From Methanosarcinales archaeon (lineage in GTDB: Archaea; Halobacteriota; Methanosarcinia; Methanosarcinales; Methanogasteraceae), in the NCBI GenBank assembly GCA_030640725.1, contig DAOWIV010000047.1, forward strand, positions 1-28,977: a DNA stretch of 28,977 nucleotides, read 5' to 3'. Each line of letters opens with the position of its first letter. The stretch's first letter is position 1. Shown here piece after piece: positions 1 through 7,543 of the stretch. A program made the translations under genes and the position numbers. Under the pieces are notes generated by a model, which was not told the DNA's origin, ran no database searches, and saw only the letters and a program-made list of their open reading frames with translations.

Positions 1-34
1 AGATGTGTTCGCAGTTGGCGCATTTATGAGGCAT
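1..34 (-). CDS. Partial N-terminus of a small archaeal zinc-ribbon protein
   Basis: Only the first 11 codons are inside the window (MPHKCANCEHI); the rest lies beyond the left edge. The opening Met-Pro-His-Lys followed by a C-x2-C knuckle resembles the start of a conserved family of short archaeal Zn-ribbon proteins. The start is supported by a TATA-like box about 32 bases upstream and by the absence of a Shine-Dalgarno site, which fits a leaderless transcript. The family call is a recognition from a very short stretch and could be wrong. Confidence 0.45.
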   Translation of the reverse strand, partial: MPHKCANCEHI

Positions 35-60
35 AACAAGTATTCTCACGTTCATCGGTA

Positions 61-72
61 TTCTTTTTATCT
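61..72 (-). promoter_or_regulatory. TATA-like box for the left-edge zinc-ribbon gene
   Basis: Read on the minus strand this is an AGATAAAAAGAA-type A/T box centred about 32 bases before the ATG at 34. That is the spacing expected of an archaeal TATA box with a very short leader. Confidence 0.4.
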
Positions 73-141
73 GTCGCACGAGGTGGTTGGCAACGCTTCA
101 ACTGATGCGATGTTATGATGAATCGGCAATTCCCGGTAAGC

Positions 142-576
142 CTACAATTCCTTCACCATTGCGATCTCATCGCAATCAGGGAACTTCGGACATTTGATGC
201 ATTCGCCCCATACCTTGTGCGGAAGCACATTCTTATCAACCTCCACAAACCCGTATCTCTGAAAATAGCCGGGTGCGCGGGTAAGCGTGAAGATCGTAGT
301 GATTCCGAGTTCCTGCGCCTCGCTCATGGACGCATGTAAAAGCAGCGAACCGATGCCCTGATTGTGCGCATCCTGCCGCACTGCAAAGGATATGACCTCT
401 GCAAGGTTATCCCAGCAGACATGGAGAGCGCAGCACCCGAGCAGTTGATCTTCGCTTGCACAGACCGTAAAATCCCGGATTCGGTCATATAGCTCGCTAC
501 GCGATCTCGGAAGCATAGTCCCGTCCATGGCATATCCATTGACCAGTTCATGCACCTGATCCACATCCTGCACCAC
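142..576 (-). CDS. argA: N-acetylglutamate synthase-type GNAT acetyltransferase
   Basis: A GNAT-fold acetyltransferase of about 144 residues, matching the short form of amino-acid N-acetyltransferase that acetylates glutamate with acetyl-CoA in the first step of arginine synthesis. Diagnostic features are GTMLPRSRSELYDRIRDF near the start, the acetyl-CoA loop QGIGSLLL, the LTRAPGYFQRYGFVEV segment and the C-terminal ECIKCPKFPDCDE signature. The listed start is a GTG. In-frame translation continues upstream through DYHIRKAV, which looks like the usual first beta strand of the family, but no ATG, GTG or TTG is available before a stop at 673-675. The real N-terminus is therefore uncertain, and a non-standard start, a mutation or a sequence error is possible. 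It follows the S-layer-like gene on the same strand by 58 bases. Confidence 0.75.
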   Translation of the reverse strand: MVQDVDQVHELVNGYAMDGTMLPRSRSELYDRIRDFTVCASEDQLLGCCALHVCWDNLAEVISFAVRQDAHNQGIGSLLLHASMSEAQELGITTIFTLTRAPGYFQRYGFVEVDKNVLPHKVWGECIKCPKFPDCDEIAMVKEL

Positions 577-634
577 CGCCTTCCGGATATGATAATCCGT
601 GCGATGCTTCGTATGACGTCCTGTATTTATATGA

Positions 635-1549
635 TCACCTGCGCTTCTGCCCCATTCTTGTAACCAAGAGGATCAATGCGAATATAGCGGCAAACACGCA
701 ACCACTCAACAGATATCTGAAAGCCGTTGACTCTGCAAGCCGAACGTTCCATTTATCGCTACTGCCACCGTCATCTGGCGATGATTGTGATGATGATTCG
801 TTTTCATGCGCGGATTCTTCTGCATCTCCCATGGTCCTGACGTATTCAGGATCCTTGAACTGCGAAAGCCCGCGCAGGTGCGCAACCCCGCCCTTCGCAT
901 CCCATGACACCAAGTCCAGTTTCGCAATCAGGATGGTGTGATAGTCTCCCCCGATCTTCTTCATATACACAAACCGCCTCTTATCAGGATCGTCTCCGTA
1001 CATTTTTTCCTGTTTAACTGTTTCATCCCCTTTGTACAGTGTCAGAATGGCGTTGTTGTCAGCAATAGACTCTACCCCAAGTTCGTATCCTTCTTTCAAA
1101 GGTTCCAGATCGCCTTCCCCGATGTTTACAGACACATCACTGATCAAAGGGTAATCGAATGACCGATCAGGATCGATGTACTGTTCAACAATCACCGAGA
1201 CTGTGTTTGAGGTAGTGTCGGTTTCTCCCAGCGATATTTTTATGATATCGTAATTAACGTCACCAAGCTCCTTTTCATATATGTAAGAACTCTTTTTGGA
1301 TATATCCGGGTTCGCAATTTTCTTGCCGCCATTCGATATGTCGATCGTCGCGCCGTCATTCCTGACATCCCCCACCCTGAGCAGGTAGCCCTGTTCCAGA
1401 TCTATGGAACGCCCGGTCTCGATGTCGCCATCAAAATAGAAGATGGTTGCCTCATGGACGTTTCCGGCGCAGGCTGGTATGCATACGGTTACACACAGCG
1501 ACAGCACAAACGCCAGACAGACCCCGTGCATTGCGCCCTGAGCGGTCAT
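635..1549 (-). CDS. Membrane-anchored S-layer-related protein with two duplicated domains
   Basis: A 304-residue exported protein. It has a signal peptide (hydrophobic residues about 8-28 ending ACAG), then two related domains. Domain 1 is about residues 50-120 and opens LEQGYLLRVGDV. Domain 2 is about residues 150-215 and opens LKEGYELGVESI. Each has a following beta-rich section ending near a Y-x-I motif. A Ser/Asp/Gly/Glu-rich linker (about 243-265), one transmembrane helix (about 278-297) and a short basic tail follow, so the bulk should be outside the cell. The duplication resembles the S-layer-related domains of Methanosarcina-type archaea (family inference). A GGAG site lies 10 bases before the ATG. 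Its role, main S-layer or accessory, cannot be told. Confidence 0.65.
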   Translation of the reverse strand: MTAQGAMHGVCLAFVLSLCVTVCIPACAGNVHEATIFYFDGDIETGRSIDLEQGYLLRVGDVRNDGATIDISNGGKKIANPDISKKSSYIYEKELGDVNYDIIKISLGETDTTSNTVSVIVEQYIDPDRSFDYPLISDVSVNIGEGDLEPLKEGYELGVESIADNNAILTLYKGDETVKQEKMYGDDPDKRRFVYMKKIGGDYHTILIAKLDLVSWDAKGGVAHLRGLSQFKDPEYVRTMGDAEESAHENESSSQSSPDDGGSSDKWNVRLAESTAFRYLLSGCVFAAIFALILLVTRMGQKRR

Positions 1550-1610
1550 GGGGTTTGTTCTCCGGACAGTTTTTCGTGTGGTTCTCCGGGCATGTTCATG
1601 AGAGTAGTGT

Positions 1611-1622
1611 GGTATTATTTTA
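1611..1622 (-). promoter_or_regulatory. TATA-like box for the S-layer-related gene
   Basis: Read on the minus strand this is TAAAATAATACC, about 66 bases before the ATG at 1549. It would give a leader of roughly 35-40 bases containing the GGAG ribosome site. Confidence 0.35.
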
Positions 1623-1674
1623 CTATTATGGCTTGCGGGTGCATTGCAGCAGGAGGGTGCAGGCTGATGCCCGG

Positions 1675-1698
1675 GCAGGCAGTTTCATGTTTGCCTGC
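1675..1698. repeat. Inverted repeat, 7-bp stem
   Basis: GCAGGCA at 1675-1681 pairs perfectly with TGCCTGC at 1692-1698 across a 10-base loop. It lies in the divergent promoter region and could be an operator or a transcript hairpin; no partner is identified. Confidence 0.4.
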
Positions 1699-1937
1699 GA
1701 ATATCTAAAGATGCCGGCTAACACCGGATGGCATAACAATCACACATTTAGGGCAACGTTTTTTTACAAGTGAACCTATTGTTATACGCCAGAACCGGTT
1801 TGCATGGCACCATGACATCCGGATATTATGGCGCTACTCATAACCATCTGAATAGAGATGCAAGGGTAGTGGCAAGCCGTAAACGCGAACCTATAGTCCG
1901 GGTTTGGGAACCGATGCTTGGCAAGTGAGGAAGATAA

Positions 1938-2693
1938 ATGAGTCGTTCAGGATCGGGCGATGAAACGCACGAGAGCGGGGACATTGACCCGCGCATCGCA
2001 GAGCTGGAAAGGGTGAACAAAGATCTGGAAAAGAAGATCGCTGAACAAGAGCGCGCAGAGGGGCAGCTTACGGCGTCGCTCTTGGAGAAAGAGATGCTTC
2101 TACGCGAGGTTCACCACCGGGTTAAGAACAATATGCAGGTCATCTCCAGTCTCCTCAAGATCCAATCCGGGTATGTCAACGACGATGTGCGCGGGATGTT
2201 TGAAGAGTGCCAGCACCGGATACTGGCGATGTCTCTCGTCCATGAGAATCTTTACAAGTCAAAAGACATGGCAAGCGTCGATTTTAAGGAGTATATCAAG
2301 ACTCTGCTCCATGACGTGTTCTGGTCTTACGGTTACGGGGTTAGCACCGGCAGAATCAAGCTGGAGATGAATGTCGAGGATGTTTCGTTCAGTGTCGGTG
2401 ATGCCATGTCATGTGGATTAATCATCAATGAACTGGTCTCCAATTCCTTGAAACACGCTTTTCCAGAGGGGAGATCGGGCAAAATCAAAGTTTCACTCCG
2501 CTCACTCGGCGAAGGCAGATTTGAACTGGTTGTCGGCGATGACGGGATCGGGGTGGCGCAGCATCTGGATTTCAGGGATGTGGCAACGCTTGGTATGCAT
2601 CTGGTTATCCTGCTGGCTGAAGATCAGCTTCGTGGCGCAATCGAGCTTGATAGAACCGGCGGAACCGAATTCCTGATTACGTTTGAGGGTTAA
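1938..2693 (+). CDS. Soluble sensor histidine kinase (HisKA_2/HWE-like)
   Basis: 251 residues. Residues about 17-55 form a charged coiled coil. The phospho-acceptor motif REVHHRVKNNMQ (H59/H60) is of the HisKA_2 type found in HWE-like kinases. A HATPase_c domain follows with the N box NELVSNSLKHAFPEG and the G box GDDGIGV. No transmembrane segment and no PAS or GAF sensor domain is present, so input must come through the coiled coil or a partner protein. The next gene, a response regulator, begins 4 bases after the stop, so the two are almost certainly co-transcribed and cognate. A GAGGAAG ribosome site at about 1926-1932 supports the ATG start. The stimulus is unknown. Confidence 0.85.
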   Translation: MSRSGSGDETHESGDIDPRIAELERVNKDLEKKIAEQERAEGQLTASLLEKEMLLREVHHRVKNNMQVISSLLKIQSGYVNDDVRGMFEECQHRILAMSLVHENLYKSKDMASVDFKEYIKTLLHDVFWSYGYGVSTGRIKLEMNVEDVSFSVGDAMSCGLIINELVSNSLKHAFPEGRSGKIKVSLRSLGEGRFELVVGDDGIGVAQHLDFRDVATLGMHLVILLAEDQLRGAIELDRTGGTEFLITFEG

Positions 2694-2697
2694 AGTG

Positions 2698-3609
2698 ATG
2701 AAAAAAGAGATATTGATTGTTGAAGACGAAAGAATCGTCGCCGAAGACGTTCGGATGATTCTGAAGAATTTTGGATATACGGTCTCTGCAATCGTGTCGT
2801 CAGGCGAGGAGGCCATCGCCCGGGCAGGGGCGGAACTGCCTGATCTGGTGCTGATGGACATCGTACTCAAAGGTGAGCTGGACGGGGTTGAGGCGGCTGA
2901 ACAGATACGGTCTGCCCTTCACATTCCGGTTGTATACCTGACCGCCTATGCAGACGGCGACACACTTAAGCGTGCAAGGGTGACCGCGCCTTATGGGTAC
3001 GTTGTCAAGCCGTTTGTCGACAAAGAACTCTGCTGTATCATAGAGATGGCTCTTTACAAGAGCCAGCGGGAAAAGAGGATGGAACAACTCGCTGCGATGA
3101 TGAGTACCATCCGGAACATCGACAAGATCACCACCGAAGAGAAAGACCCGGGGAGGCTGATCCGGAGGATCTGCGAAGGTTTTATCGAGACACGCGGCTA
3201 TCGCCACGCGTGGATCGCGCTCAACGACGAACCATACCTGCTTGCAGGCGCCGGAAAGTCAGGGGTGGGCAGGGAGTTCTCGCAGGTAGAGGAGCGCATG
3301 AGGCTCGGCGAGTTGCCTGATTGTGCCAGACAGGCGATCGGGCAATCCGAAGTTGTCACGGTTCGGAGTCCGTCTTCTGTCGGTGCATGTGCCGGCTGTC
3401 CGCTGCTAAAGCGGTGCGATGGTGGAGAAACGCTCACGGTCAGGCTGGAAGCGGGCGAAACGATCTGCGGGCTGTTATCTGTGGCACTCCCTCCAGATCT
3501 TGCTGCAGGTGGGGCAGAGTCGCCGCTGCTTACAGAGGTTGCCGGGGATATCGCATTTGCGCTAAACAGCATAAGACTGGAAGAGCTACGTAAGGGGAGA
3601 TGCGATTAA
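2698..3609 (+). CDS. Response regulator, REC domain plus GAF-like domain
   Basis: 303 residues from the ATG at 2698, chosen because GAGG at 2685-2688 sits 9 bases upstream; longer in-frame starts overlap the kinase stop. Residues 1-120 are a receiver domain with the acidic pair E9/D10, phospho-acceptor D54, T82 and K104. After a helical linker (about 120-150), residues about 150-300 look like a GAF-type domain and hold an unusual cysteine cluster: C209, then C231, C234 and C240 in GACAGCPLLKRCDG. That cluster could bind a metal, an Fe-S cluster or act as a redox switch (inference). There is no DNA-binding or enzymatic output domain, so output is probably by protein interaction. It pairs with the kinase just upstream. 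Confidence 0.85.
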   Translation: MKKEILIVEDERIVAEDVRMILKNFGYTVSAIVSSGEEAIARAGAELPDLVLMDIVLKGELDGVEAAEQIRSALHIPVVYLTAYADGDTLKRARVTAPYGYVVKPFVDKELCCIIEMALYKSQREKRMEQLAAMMSTIRNIDKITTEEKDPGRLIRRICEGFIETRGYRHAWIALNDEPYLLAGAGKSGVGREFSQVEERMRLGELPDCARQAIGQSEVVTVRSPSSVGACAGCPLLKRCDGGETLTVRLEAGETICGLLSVALPPDLAAGGAESPLLTEVAGDIAFALNSIRLEELRKGRCD

Positions 3610-3790
3610 AAGCTGAAATCAAGCGTTTGGAGTGTTTTGCAGGTATTCCGGTGCATTGGGTGCCGGGTTTGGGGGGGTGGTACAATAAAACAGGTTTCCG
3701 GGCAGGATGGTATACTTCGCACCGCCACAAACTGAGCTTTTTTGCAAATGTGTCAGCGATGTGGTGACACACGCGAAAGACGTGACGATA

Positions 3791-3814
3791 GAGATGACGC
3801 GCTTCGCGTCTCTC
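3791..3814. repeat. Hairpin, 6-bp perfect stem extended by 4 bp
   Basis: GACGCG at 3796-3801 pairs with CGCGTC at 3805-3810 over a CTT loop, and GAGA at 3791-3794 pairs with TCTC at 3811-3814 with one bulged T. It may end the two-component transcript, though no T run follows directly. Confidence 0.45.
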
Positions 3815-3909
3815 TCGCCTTTCTCGTTAAATTGGAGAATAAAAACGCAAAGATCGAATAAACCTCTTGATTGGCTATCATGTTGTACATGCCCTGGTCT
3901 TGTGTATTC

Positions 3910-4127
3910 ATGGCCAAATTGGCAATTACAAAAGTCGCCGTTTATGCCGGTAATGAGTATACGTCAGGGAAATCGGTGGCAAGGGGGTTTATGTTTTGAT
4001 CGGTCATACATCAATTGGGTTGACCGATGGTGTTTTTCACTGCATCTTTGAAAGTCAAGTTAAAAAAGACGACCGTGTTCTGTCAGGCGCCGTGAAACGT
4101 AATTTTGGTGAAAGCGATGGTCGCTGA
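3910..4127 (+). pseudogene. Possible small ORF broken by one frameshift at a G run
   Basis: An ATG at 3910 opens MAKLAITKVAVYAGNEY and continues to GKSVARG at the run of five G near 3982-3986, then hits a stop. One extra G there would join it to a second open frame reading VYVLIGHTSIGLTDGVF that ends with TGA at 4125-4127, giving about 73 residues. I do not recognise the product. There is no strong ribosome site. It may be a decayed gene, a sequencing error in a homopolymer or chance. Confidence 0.2.
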
Positions 4128-4152
4128 AATGTATGCGACCATCTGACAAAAA
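4116..4152 (-). terminator. Hairpin with T run after the S10 gene
   Basis: On the minus strand, downstream of the S10 stop, there is a T5 run (4148-4152) followed by a perfect 9-bp hairpin: GATGGTCGC at 4116-4124 pairs with GCGACCATC at 4135-4143 across 10 bases. T runs end transcription in archaea. The hairpin may also protect the mRNA end. Confidence 0.4.
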
Positions 4153-4175
4153 TCGCAGTGAATCAAACCGACTGA

Positions 4176-4487
4176 TCAATTCTCAAGCACAATCTCTATG
4201 TTGACGTTGTTCGGAACGTTGATGCGCATCAATTGCCTGAGCGCGCGTTCATCAGCGGCGAGGTCAATCAGCCGCTTGTGCACCCGCATCTCCCAGTGAT
4301 CCCATGTCTCAGTCCCTTCACCATCAGGACTTTTCCGGATCGGGACTACCAGTCGCCGGGTTGGCAGTGGGATCGGACCGGCGATGCTGATGCCGGTTCG
4401 TTCTGCAATCCCTCTGACTTGTTTACAGACGGAGTCCAGCTCTTCCGGGTTCGTACCAGTTAATCGTATTCGAGCTTTCTGAACCAT
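4176..4487 (-). CDS. rps10: 30S ribosomal protein S10
   Basis: 103 residues, the normal length for archaeal uS10. Recognised by ARIRLTGTNPEELDSVC at the start, the GPIPLPTRRLVVPIRKSPDG loop that reaches into the 30S head and the conserved WEMRVHKRLIDL segment. It lies 30 bases after EF-1A on the same strand, the usual archaeal tuf-rpsJ order, and so is probably translated from the same message. Confidence 0.97.
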   Translation of the reverse strand: MVQKARIRLTGTNPEELDSVCKQVRGIAERTGISIAGPIPLPTRRLVVPIRKSPDGEGTETWDHWEMRVHKRLIDLAADERALRQLMRINVPNNVNIEIVLEN

Positions 4488-4517
4488 TTTAGCACCGATA
4501 AAAAGAGAGTAGGAGAA

Positions 4518-5786
4518 TTACTTCTCCTTGATGCTGATGCACATGCCAGCAGCAATGGTCTGCCCCATATCGCGTATGGCAAATCTGCCAAGCTGTGGGA
4601 TCTTCTTGATTTCCTCAATGACCATCGGTCTTGTTGGCTTGATCGTGACGATCGCTGCATCGCCTGCCTTGATGAATGCAGGGTTCTCCTCGAGAACGTT
4701 TCCTGAGCGTGGATCAAGCTTCTTGTCAAGCGATATGAACATACATGCGGCCTGAGCGGTGTGGCAGTGGAATACCGGCGTGTATCCGACAGATATCGCT
4801 GACGGGTGCTGGAGTACCACGATCTGGGCTGTGAACTCATCAGCGACCGTTGGCGGGTTGCTGGCAGGTCCGCACACATCGCCTCGACGCACATCCTTCT
4901 TGCCAACGCCCCTCACATTGAATCCGATATTGTCGCCAGGCACAGCTTCAGGGATCTCTTCGTGGTGCATCTCGATCGATTTTACCTCGCCACTGGCGCC
5001 ACTTGGCATGAATACGACGTTGTCGCCCGGTTTCATGATTCCGGTCTCGACACGCCCGACCGGCACGGTGCCGATACCTGAGATCGTGTACGCATCCTGA
5101 ACAGGAATGCGCATCGGCAGGGTTGTTGGTTTTTCAGGCTCAGTGAATTGATCAAGAGCTTCGAGAATGGTCGGTCCCTTGTACCACGGCGTGTCCTTGC
5201 TCTTTTCGGATATGTTTGCGCCGAAGAGTGCGGACGTCGGTATGAAGTTCATGTCGGCAGGGTTGAACCCGACCATCTTGAGCAGGGTGCTGATGTCATC
5301 TTTGACCTCATTGAACCGCTCCTCGCTGTAATCGACAGAATCCATCTTGTTGATCGCAAGGAGCATCTGGTTGATTCCGAGCGTTCTTGACAGGAATACG
5401 TGCTCCTTGGTCTGCTCCATGACCCCGTCCTTTGCATCGACGGTAAGTATCGCGGCGTCCGCCTGTGAAGCGCCGGTGATCATGTTCTTGACAAAGTCCC
5501 GGTGTCCGGGGCAGTCCACGATAGTGTAATAGTATTTATCGGTATCAAATCGTTTGTGTGCGATATCAATGGTGATGCCCCGCTCTCGCTCTTCTTTCAA
5601 GGAATCCATAACCCACGCGAATGCAAATGAGCCTTTACCCTTCTCTTCCGCTTCTGTTTTGTACTTCTCGATGATATGCTCCGGCACGGTACCGGTCTCG
5701 TATAGCAGCCGTCCGACAAGCGTCGATTTTCCGTGATCGATATGTCCGATGACCGCTAGATTCATGTGTGGCTTTTCTTTTGCCAT
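4518..5786 (-). CDS. tuf: Translation elongation factor EF-1A
   Basis: 422 residues; delivers aminoacyl-tRNA to the ribosome as a GTPase. Visible motifs are the P loop GHIDHGKS (residues 14-21), the switch I region with RGITID, DCPGH, NKMD and the EF-Tu domain 2 and 3 signatures (GTVPVGRVETG, GFNVRGV). An in-frame ATG 33 bases further out exists, but the start at 5786 has a strong AGGAGGAT ribosome site and gives the normal MAKEKPHMN N-terminus. The usual upstream partners (S12, S7, EF-2) are absent; tRNA-Glu lies there instead. A TATA-like box sits between the tRNA and this gene. Confidence 0.98.
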   Translation of the reverse strand: MAKEKPHMNLAVIGHIDHGKSTLVGRLLYETGTVPEHIIEKYKTEAEEKGKGSFAFAWVMDSLKEERERGITIDIAHKRFDTDKYYYTIVDCPGHRDFVKNMITGASQADAAILTVDAKDGVMEQTKEHVFLSRTLGINQMLLAINKMDSVDYSEERFNEVKDDISTLLKMVGFNPADMNFIPTSALFGANISEKSKDTPWYKGPTILEALDQFTEPEKPTTLPMRIPVQDAYTISGIGTVPVGRVETGIMKPGDNVVFMPSGASGEVKSIEMHHEEIPEAVPGDNIGFNVRGVGKKDVRRGDVCGPASNPPTVADEFTAQIVVLQHPSAISVGYTPVFHCHTAQAACMFISLDKKLDPRSGNVLEENPAFIKAGDAAIVTIKPTRPMVIEEIKKIPQLGRFAIRDMGQTIAAGMCISIKEK

Positions 5787-5828
5787 GTTTATCCTCCTGA
5801 TTGGTTTGTATATCTTCACTGGTGCGGG

Positions 5829-5837
5829 ATATTAAAT
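5829..5837 (-). promoter_or_regulatory. TATA-like box for the EF-1A/S10 transcript
   Basis: Read on the minus strand this is ATTTAATAT, 43-51 bases before the EF-1A ATG, allowing a short leader with the AGGAGGAT site. It lies just downstream of the tRNA, so EF-1A need not depend on read-through from it. Confidence 0.45.
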
Positions 5838-5847
5838 GTTTTCACCA

Positions 5848-5922
5848 TGCTCCGATCGGGATTTGAACCCGAGTCACGGGATTGAGAGCCCCGCATGATT
5901 GGCCGAGCTACACTATCGGAGC
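5848..5922 (-). tRNA. tRNA-Glu (anticodon CTC)
   Basis: Minus-strand cloverleaf. The 7-bp acceptor stem is GCTCCGA (from 5922) with TCGGAGC (5849-5855), discriminator A at 5848. The anticodon stem CGGGG/TCCCG encloses the 7-base loop CTCTCAA with T33 and anticodon CTC. The T arm has GGGTTCAAATCCC. No CCA is encoded. The D-arm has the GGCCAA run typical of archaeal tRNA-Glu. It lies just upstream of EF-1A on the same strand. Confidence 0.95.
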
Positions 5923-5983
5923 GTATGAAGCCATACCCAATATCTCTACATCATTGCCATATTAACCTTTCGAGAGATCGAAA

Positions 5984-5992
5984 GATATATAT
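5984..5992 (+). promoter_or_regulatory. TATA box for the ATP synthase subunit C gene
   Basis: GATATATAT preceded by CGAAA (BRE-like), 34-42 bases before the ATG at 6026. A GGTGA ribosome site lies close to the start codon. Confidence 0.6.
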
Positions 5993-6025
5993 CGAACAAA
6001 ACATCAGGAATGCGCAGGTGAATTA

Positions 6026-7072
6026 ATGTTGCGAATACCGTGGAAACGCAAACAGGGAAGCAAGAGTTACGCGTACTTGTGCGCAAGAGTACGTGCAATG
6101 AAGAGCAAATTACTGCCAAAAGAAGACTATCCGAGGCTGATGAATATGGAGGTTGCAGAGATCACCAGATTTATCGAGGATTCAGAATATAAAGCAGACG
6201 TTGATGAACTTGCGCAGAAATATGATGGCATCAATCTGACAGAGCACGCTCTGAATCAGAATCTTGCGTTAACATATCGAAAACTGCTCAACATATCAGC
6301 AGGGGAAGCACACAGCATGATCTCCAGTTATTTTATGCGGTGGGATATCTGGAATATCAAAACTATTCTCAGGGGGAAGCAATATGGGGCGTCTGATGAA
6401 GAGATACTTGAATCTGTAGTCTCTGCCGGGCAGTTTGGGTACCATGACCTGATTGCGCTTGTACAGAAGGACACCCCTGGAATTATCGGGGTTCTGGAGC
6501 AAGATTATCCACTCGGTGACTATTCCGAAGATCGGCTGGACCACTTTGAGAATGCACTGGATATATTTTATTACGAGAGACTGTCCAGGATCGAGGCGGT
6601 GCGTAGTCCAAAATCAAAGAGCCACAGGTTATTTTCAGAGATGATCCGGACAGAAATCGACATAATAAATTTAAAAACGCTATTTCGGTCTGCGAAGGCA
6701 GGTGTCCGCAGAGAACAGATCGTCAGTATGTTGGTCCCGGGCGGGTTGAAATTGAACATGATCTCGTTAAAAAAACTGGCAGGACTTTCATTTGGTGAAT
6801 TTGTCATGTCGCTTAAGGATTATCCGTACTGGGAGCCCATCTCCGGTATCGTGACCGAAGATATGGAATCCTTGACCAGCGTGGAGATCGGACTGGACAA
6901 ATACAGGCTCGAATACGCCACACAGACATCGCATTACTACCCGCTCTCGATCGTGCCGATTATGGACTATATCCTGTGCAAGAAGAACGAGGTGAACAAT
7001 ATCCGGATGATTGCGCGTGGCAAGGAAGTCGGGCTTCCGGATGACGTGATCCGGAGTAAACTGGTTTTGTGA
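6026..7072 (+). CDS. atpC: A-type ATP synthase subunit C
   Basis: 348 residues, the usual length of the V/A-type ATPase C (d) subunit, the funnel-shaped helical protein that joins the central stalk to the membrane rotor ring. Recognised by SYAYLCARVRAMKSKLL at the N-terminus, the helix with SYFMRWDIWNIKTILRGK and the matching second-half motif IDIINLKTLFRSAK, and the C-terminal NEVNNIRMIARGKEVGLP. It has its own TATA box and ribosome site. It stands alone: no other ATP synthase subunit gene is in the window, whereas the subunits normally form one operon. It may be a relocated sole copy or a paralog. Confidence 0.93.
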   Translation: MLRIPWKRKQGSKSYAYLCARVRAMKSKLLPKEDYPRLMNMEVAEITRFIEDSEYKADVDELAQKYDGINLTEHALNQNLALTYRKLLNISAGEAHSMISSYFMRWDIWNIKTILRGKQYGASDEEILESVVSAGQFGYHDLIALVQKDTPGIIGVLEQDYPLGDYSEDRLDHFENALDIFYYERLSRIEAVRSPKSKSHRLFSEMIRTEIDIINLKTLFRSAKAGVRREQIVSMLVPGGLKLNMISLKKLAGLSFGEFVMSLKDYPYWEPISGIVTEDMESLTSVEIGLDKYRLEYATQTSHYYPLSIVPIMDYILCKKNEVNNIRMIARGKEVGLPDDVIRSKLVL

Positions 7073-7132
7073 GTATAATTTACGGAAAACCGCAGAATAA
7101 TCGGGTTGTTTTGCCGGGCACAGCACCTAACC

Positions 7133-7540
7133 TCACTCTGCCTCAACAATCTCCCTGAGCCGCTCAACCGATATCTTCGCAGGTTTCTTCACGGCAGCAG
7201 GAGCCTCTTCGTACGGCAGTTCTGCAATCGCGCTTGCGATCGCAGGGAGTATCGCATACTCCTTCTGGATCGAGTAAAACCCGGGACGGGCTCCTCCGCC
7301 ACGGTCCGCACGGCATCTCCTCGGATCCCCCGGAACAAAGCCCCGTTCCTTGATAAACGCACCCGGATCGATCTTTCTGATGGTATTAACAAGTGCCCGA
7401 ACGATCGCCTCTTCTCCGTGTATGAGCAAGCCATAGCAAGTTTCCTTGATCGTGACATCGGCATGGAGTTCGTAGATCAGGAGATGCATCTCACTTGGCA
7501 GTTCCGATGAAAGCACAACGAGTCTGGTGATTTTACCCAA
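7133..7540 (-). CDS. mmp6: Methanogenesis marker protein 6
   Basis: 135 residues. The signature DPRRCRADRGGGARPGFYS near residue 80 and the overall length match methanogenesis marker 6, a family found in organisms with methyl-coenzyme M reductase; its biochemical job is unproven. The start is a TTG at 7540, chosen because a strong GGAGGTG site (7547-7553) ends 6 bases upstream and overlaps the end of mmp3, three bases away. It is the last gene of the atwA-mmp3-mmp6 operon, which supports a role in MCR assembly or activation. Confidence 0.9.
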   Translation of the reverse strand: MGKITRLVVLSSELPSEMHLLIYELHADVTIKETCYGLLIHGEEAIVRALVNTIRKIDPGAFIKERGFVPGDPRRCRADRGGGARPGFYSIQKEYAILPAIASAIAELPYEEAPAAVKKPAKISVERLREIVEAE

Positions 7541-7543
7541 CTC

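Larger units (their letters stand above)
1550..1937. other. Intergenic region between divergent genes
   Basis: No convincing gene in 388 bases. It should hold the promoters of the minus-strand S-layer-like gene and of the plus-strand histidine kinase. It contains a perfect 7-bp hairpin at 1675-1698 and A/T-rich patches near 1611-1622 and 1820-1830. The kinase has a GAGGAAG ribosome site just before its ATG at 1938. A plus-strand reading frame in this region overlaps the S-layer gene and shows no recognisable protein. Confidence 0.5.
3610..4175. other. Long intergenic region with hairpins and a possible degraded ORF
   Basis: 566 bases between the response regulator and the convergent S10 gene. 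It holds a perfect hairpin at 3791-3814, a possible frameshifted small ORF at 3910-4127 and a 9-bp hairpin at 4116-4143. A run of seven G lies near 3670. No recognised protein is encoded in either strand with intact frame. Confidence 0.5.

Noticed and set aside
3707..4051. Open frame of 114 codons on the plus strand in the intergenic region
   Set aside because: Sequence is rich in Trp, Cys and Ser with no domain-like pattern, and no ribosome site precedes it; it reads like a chance frame.
4460..4906. 148-codon minus-strand frame inside EF-1A
   Set aside because: It is the out-of-frame shadow of EF-1A, rich in Arg and Ser.
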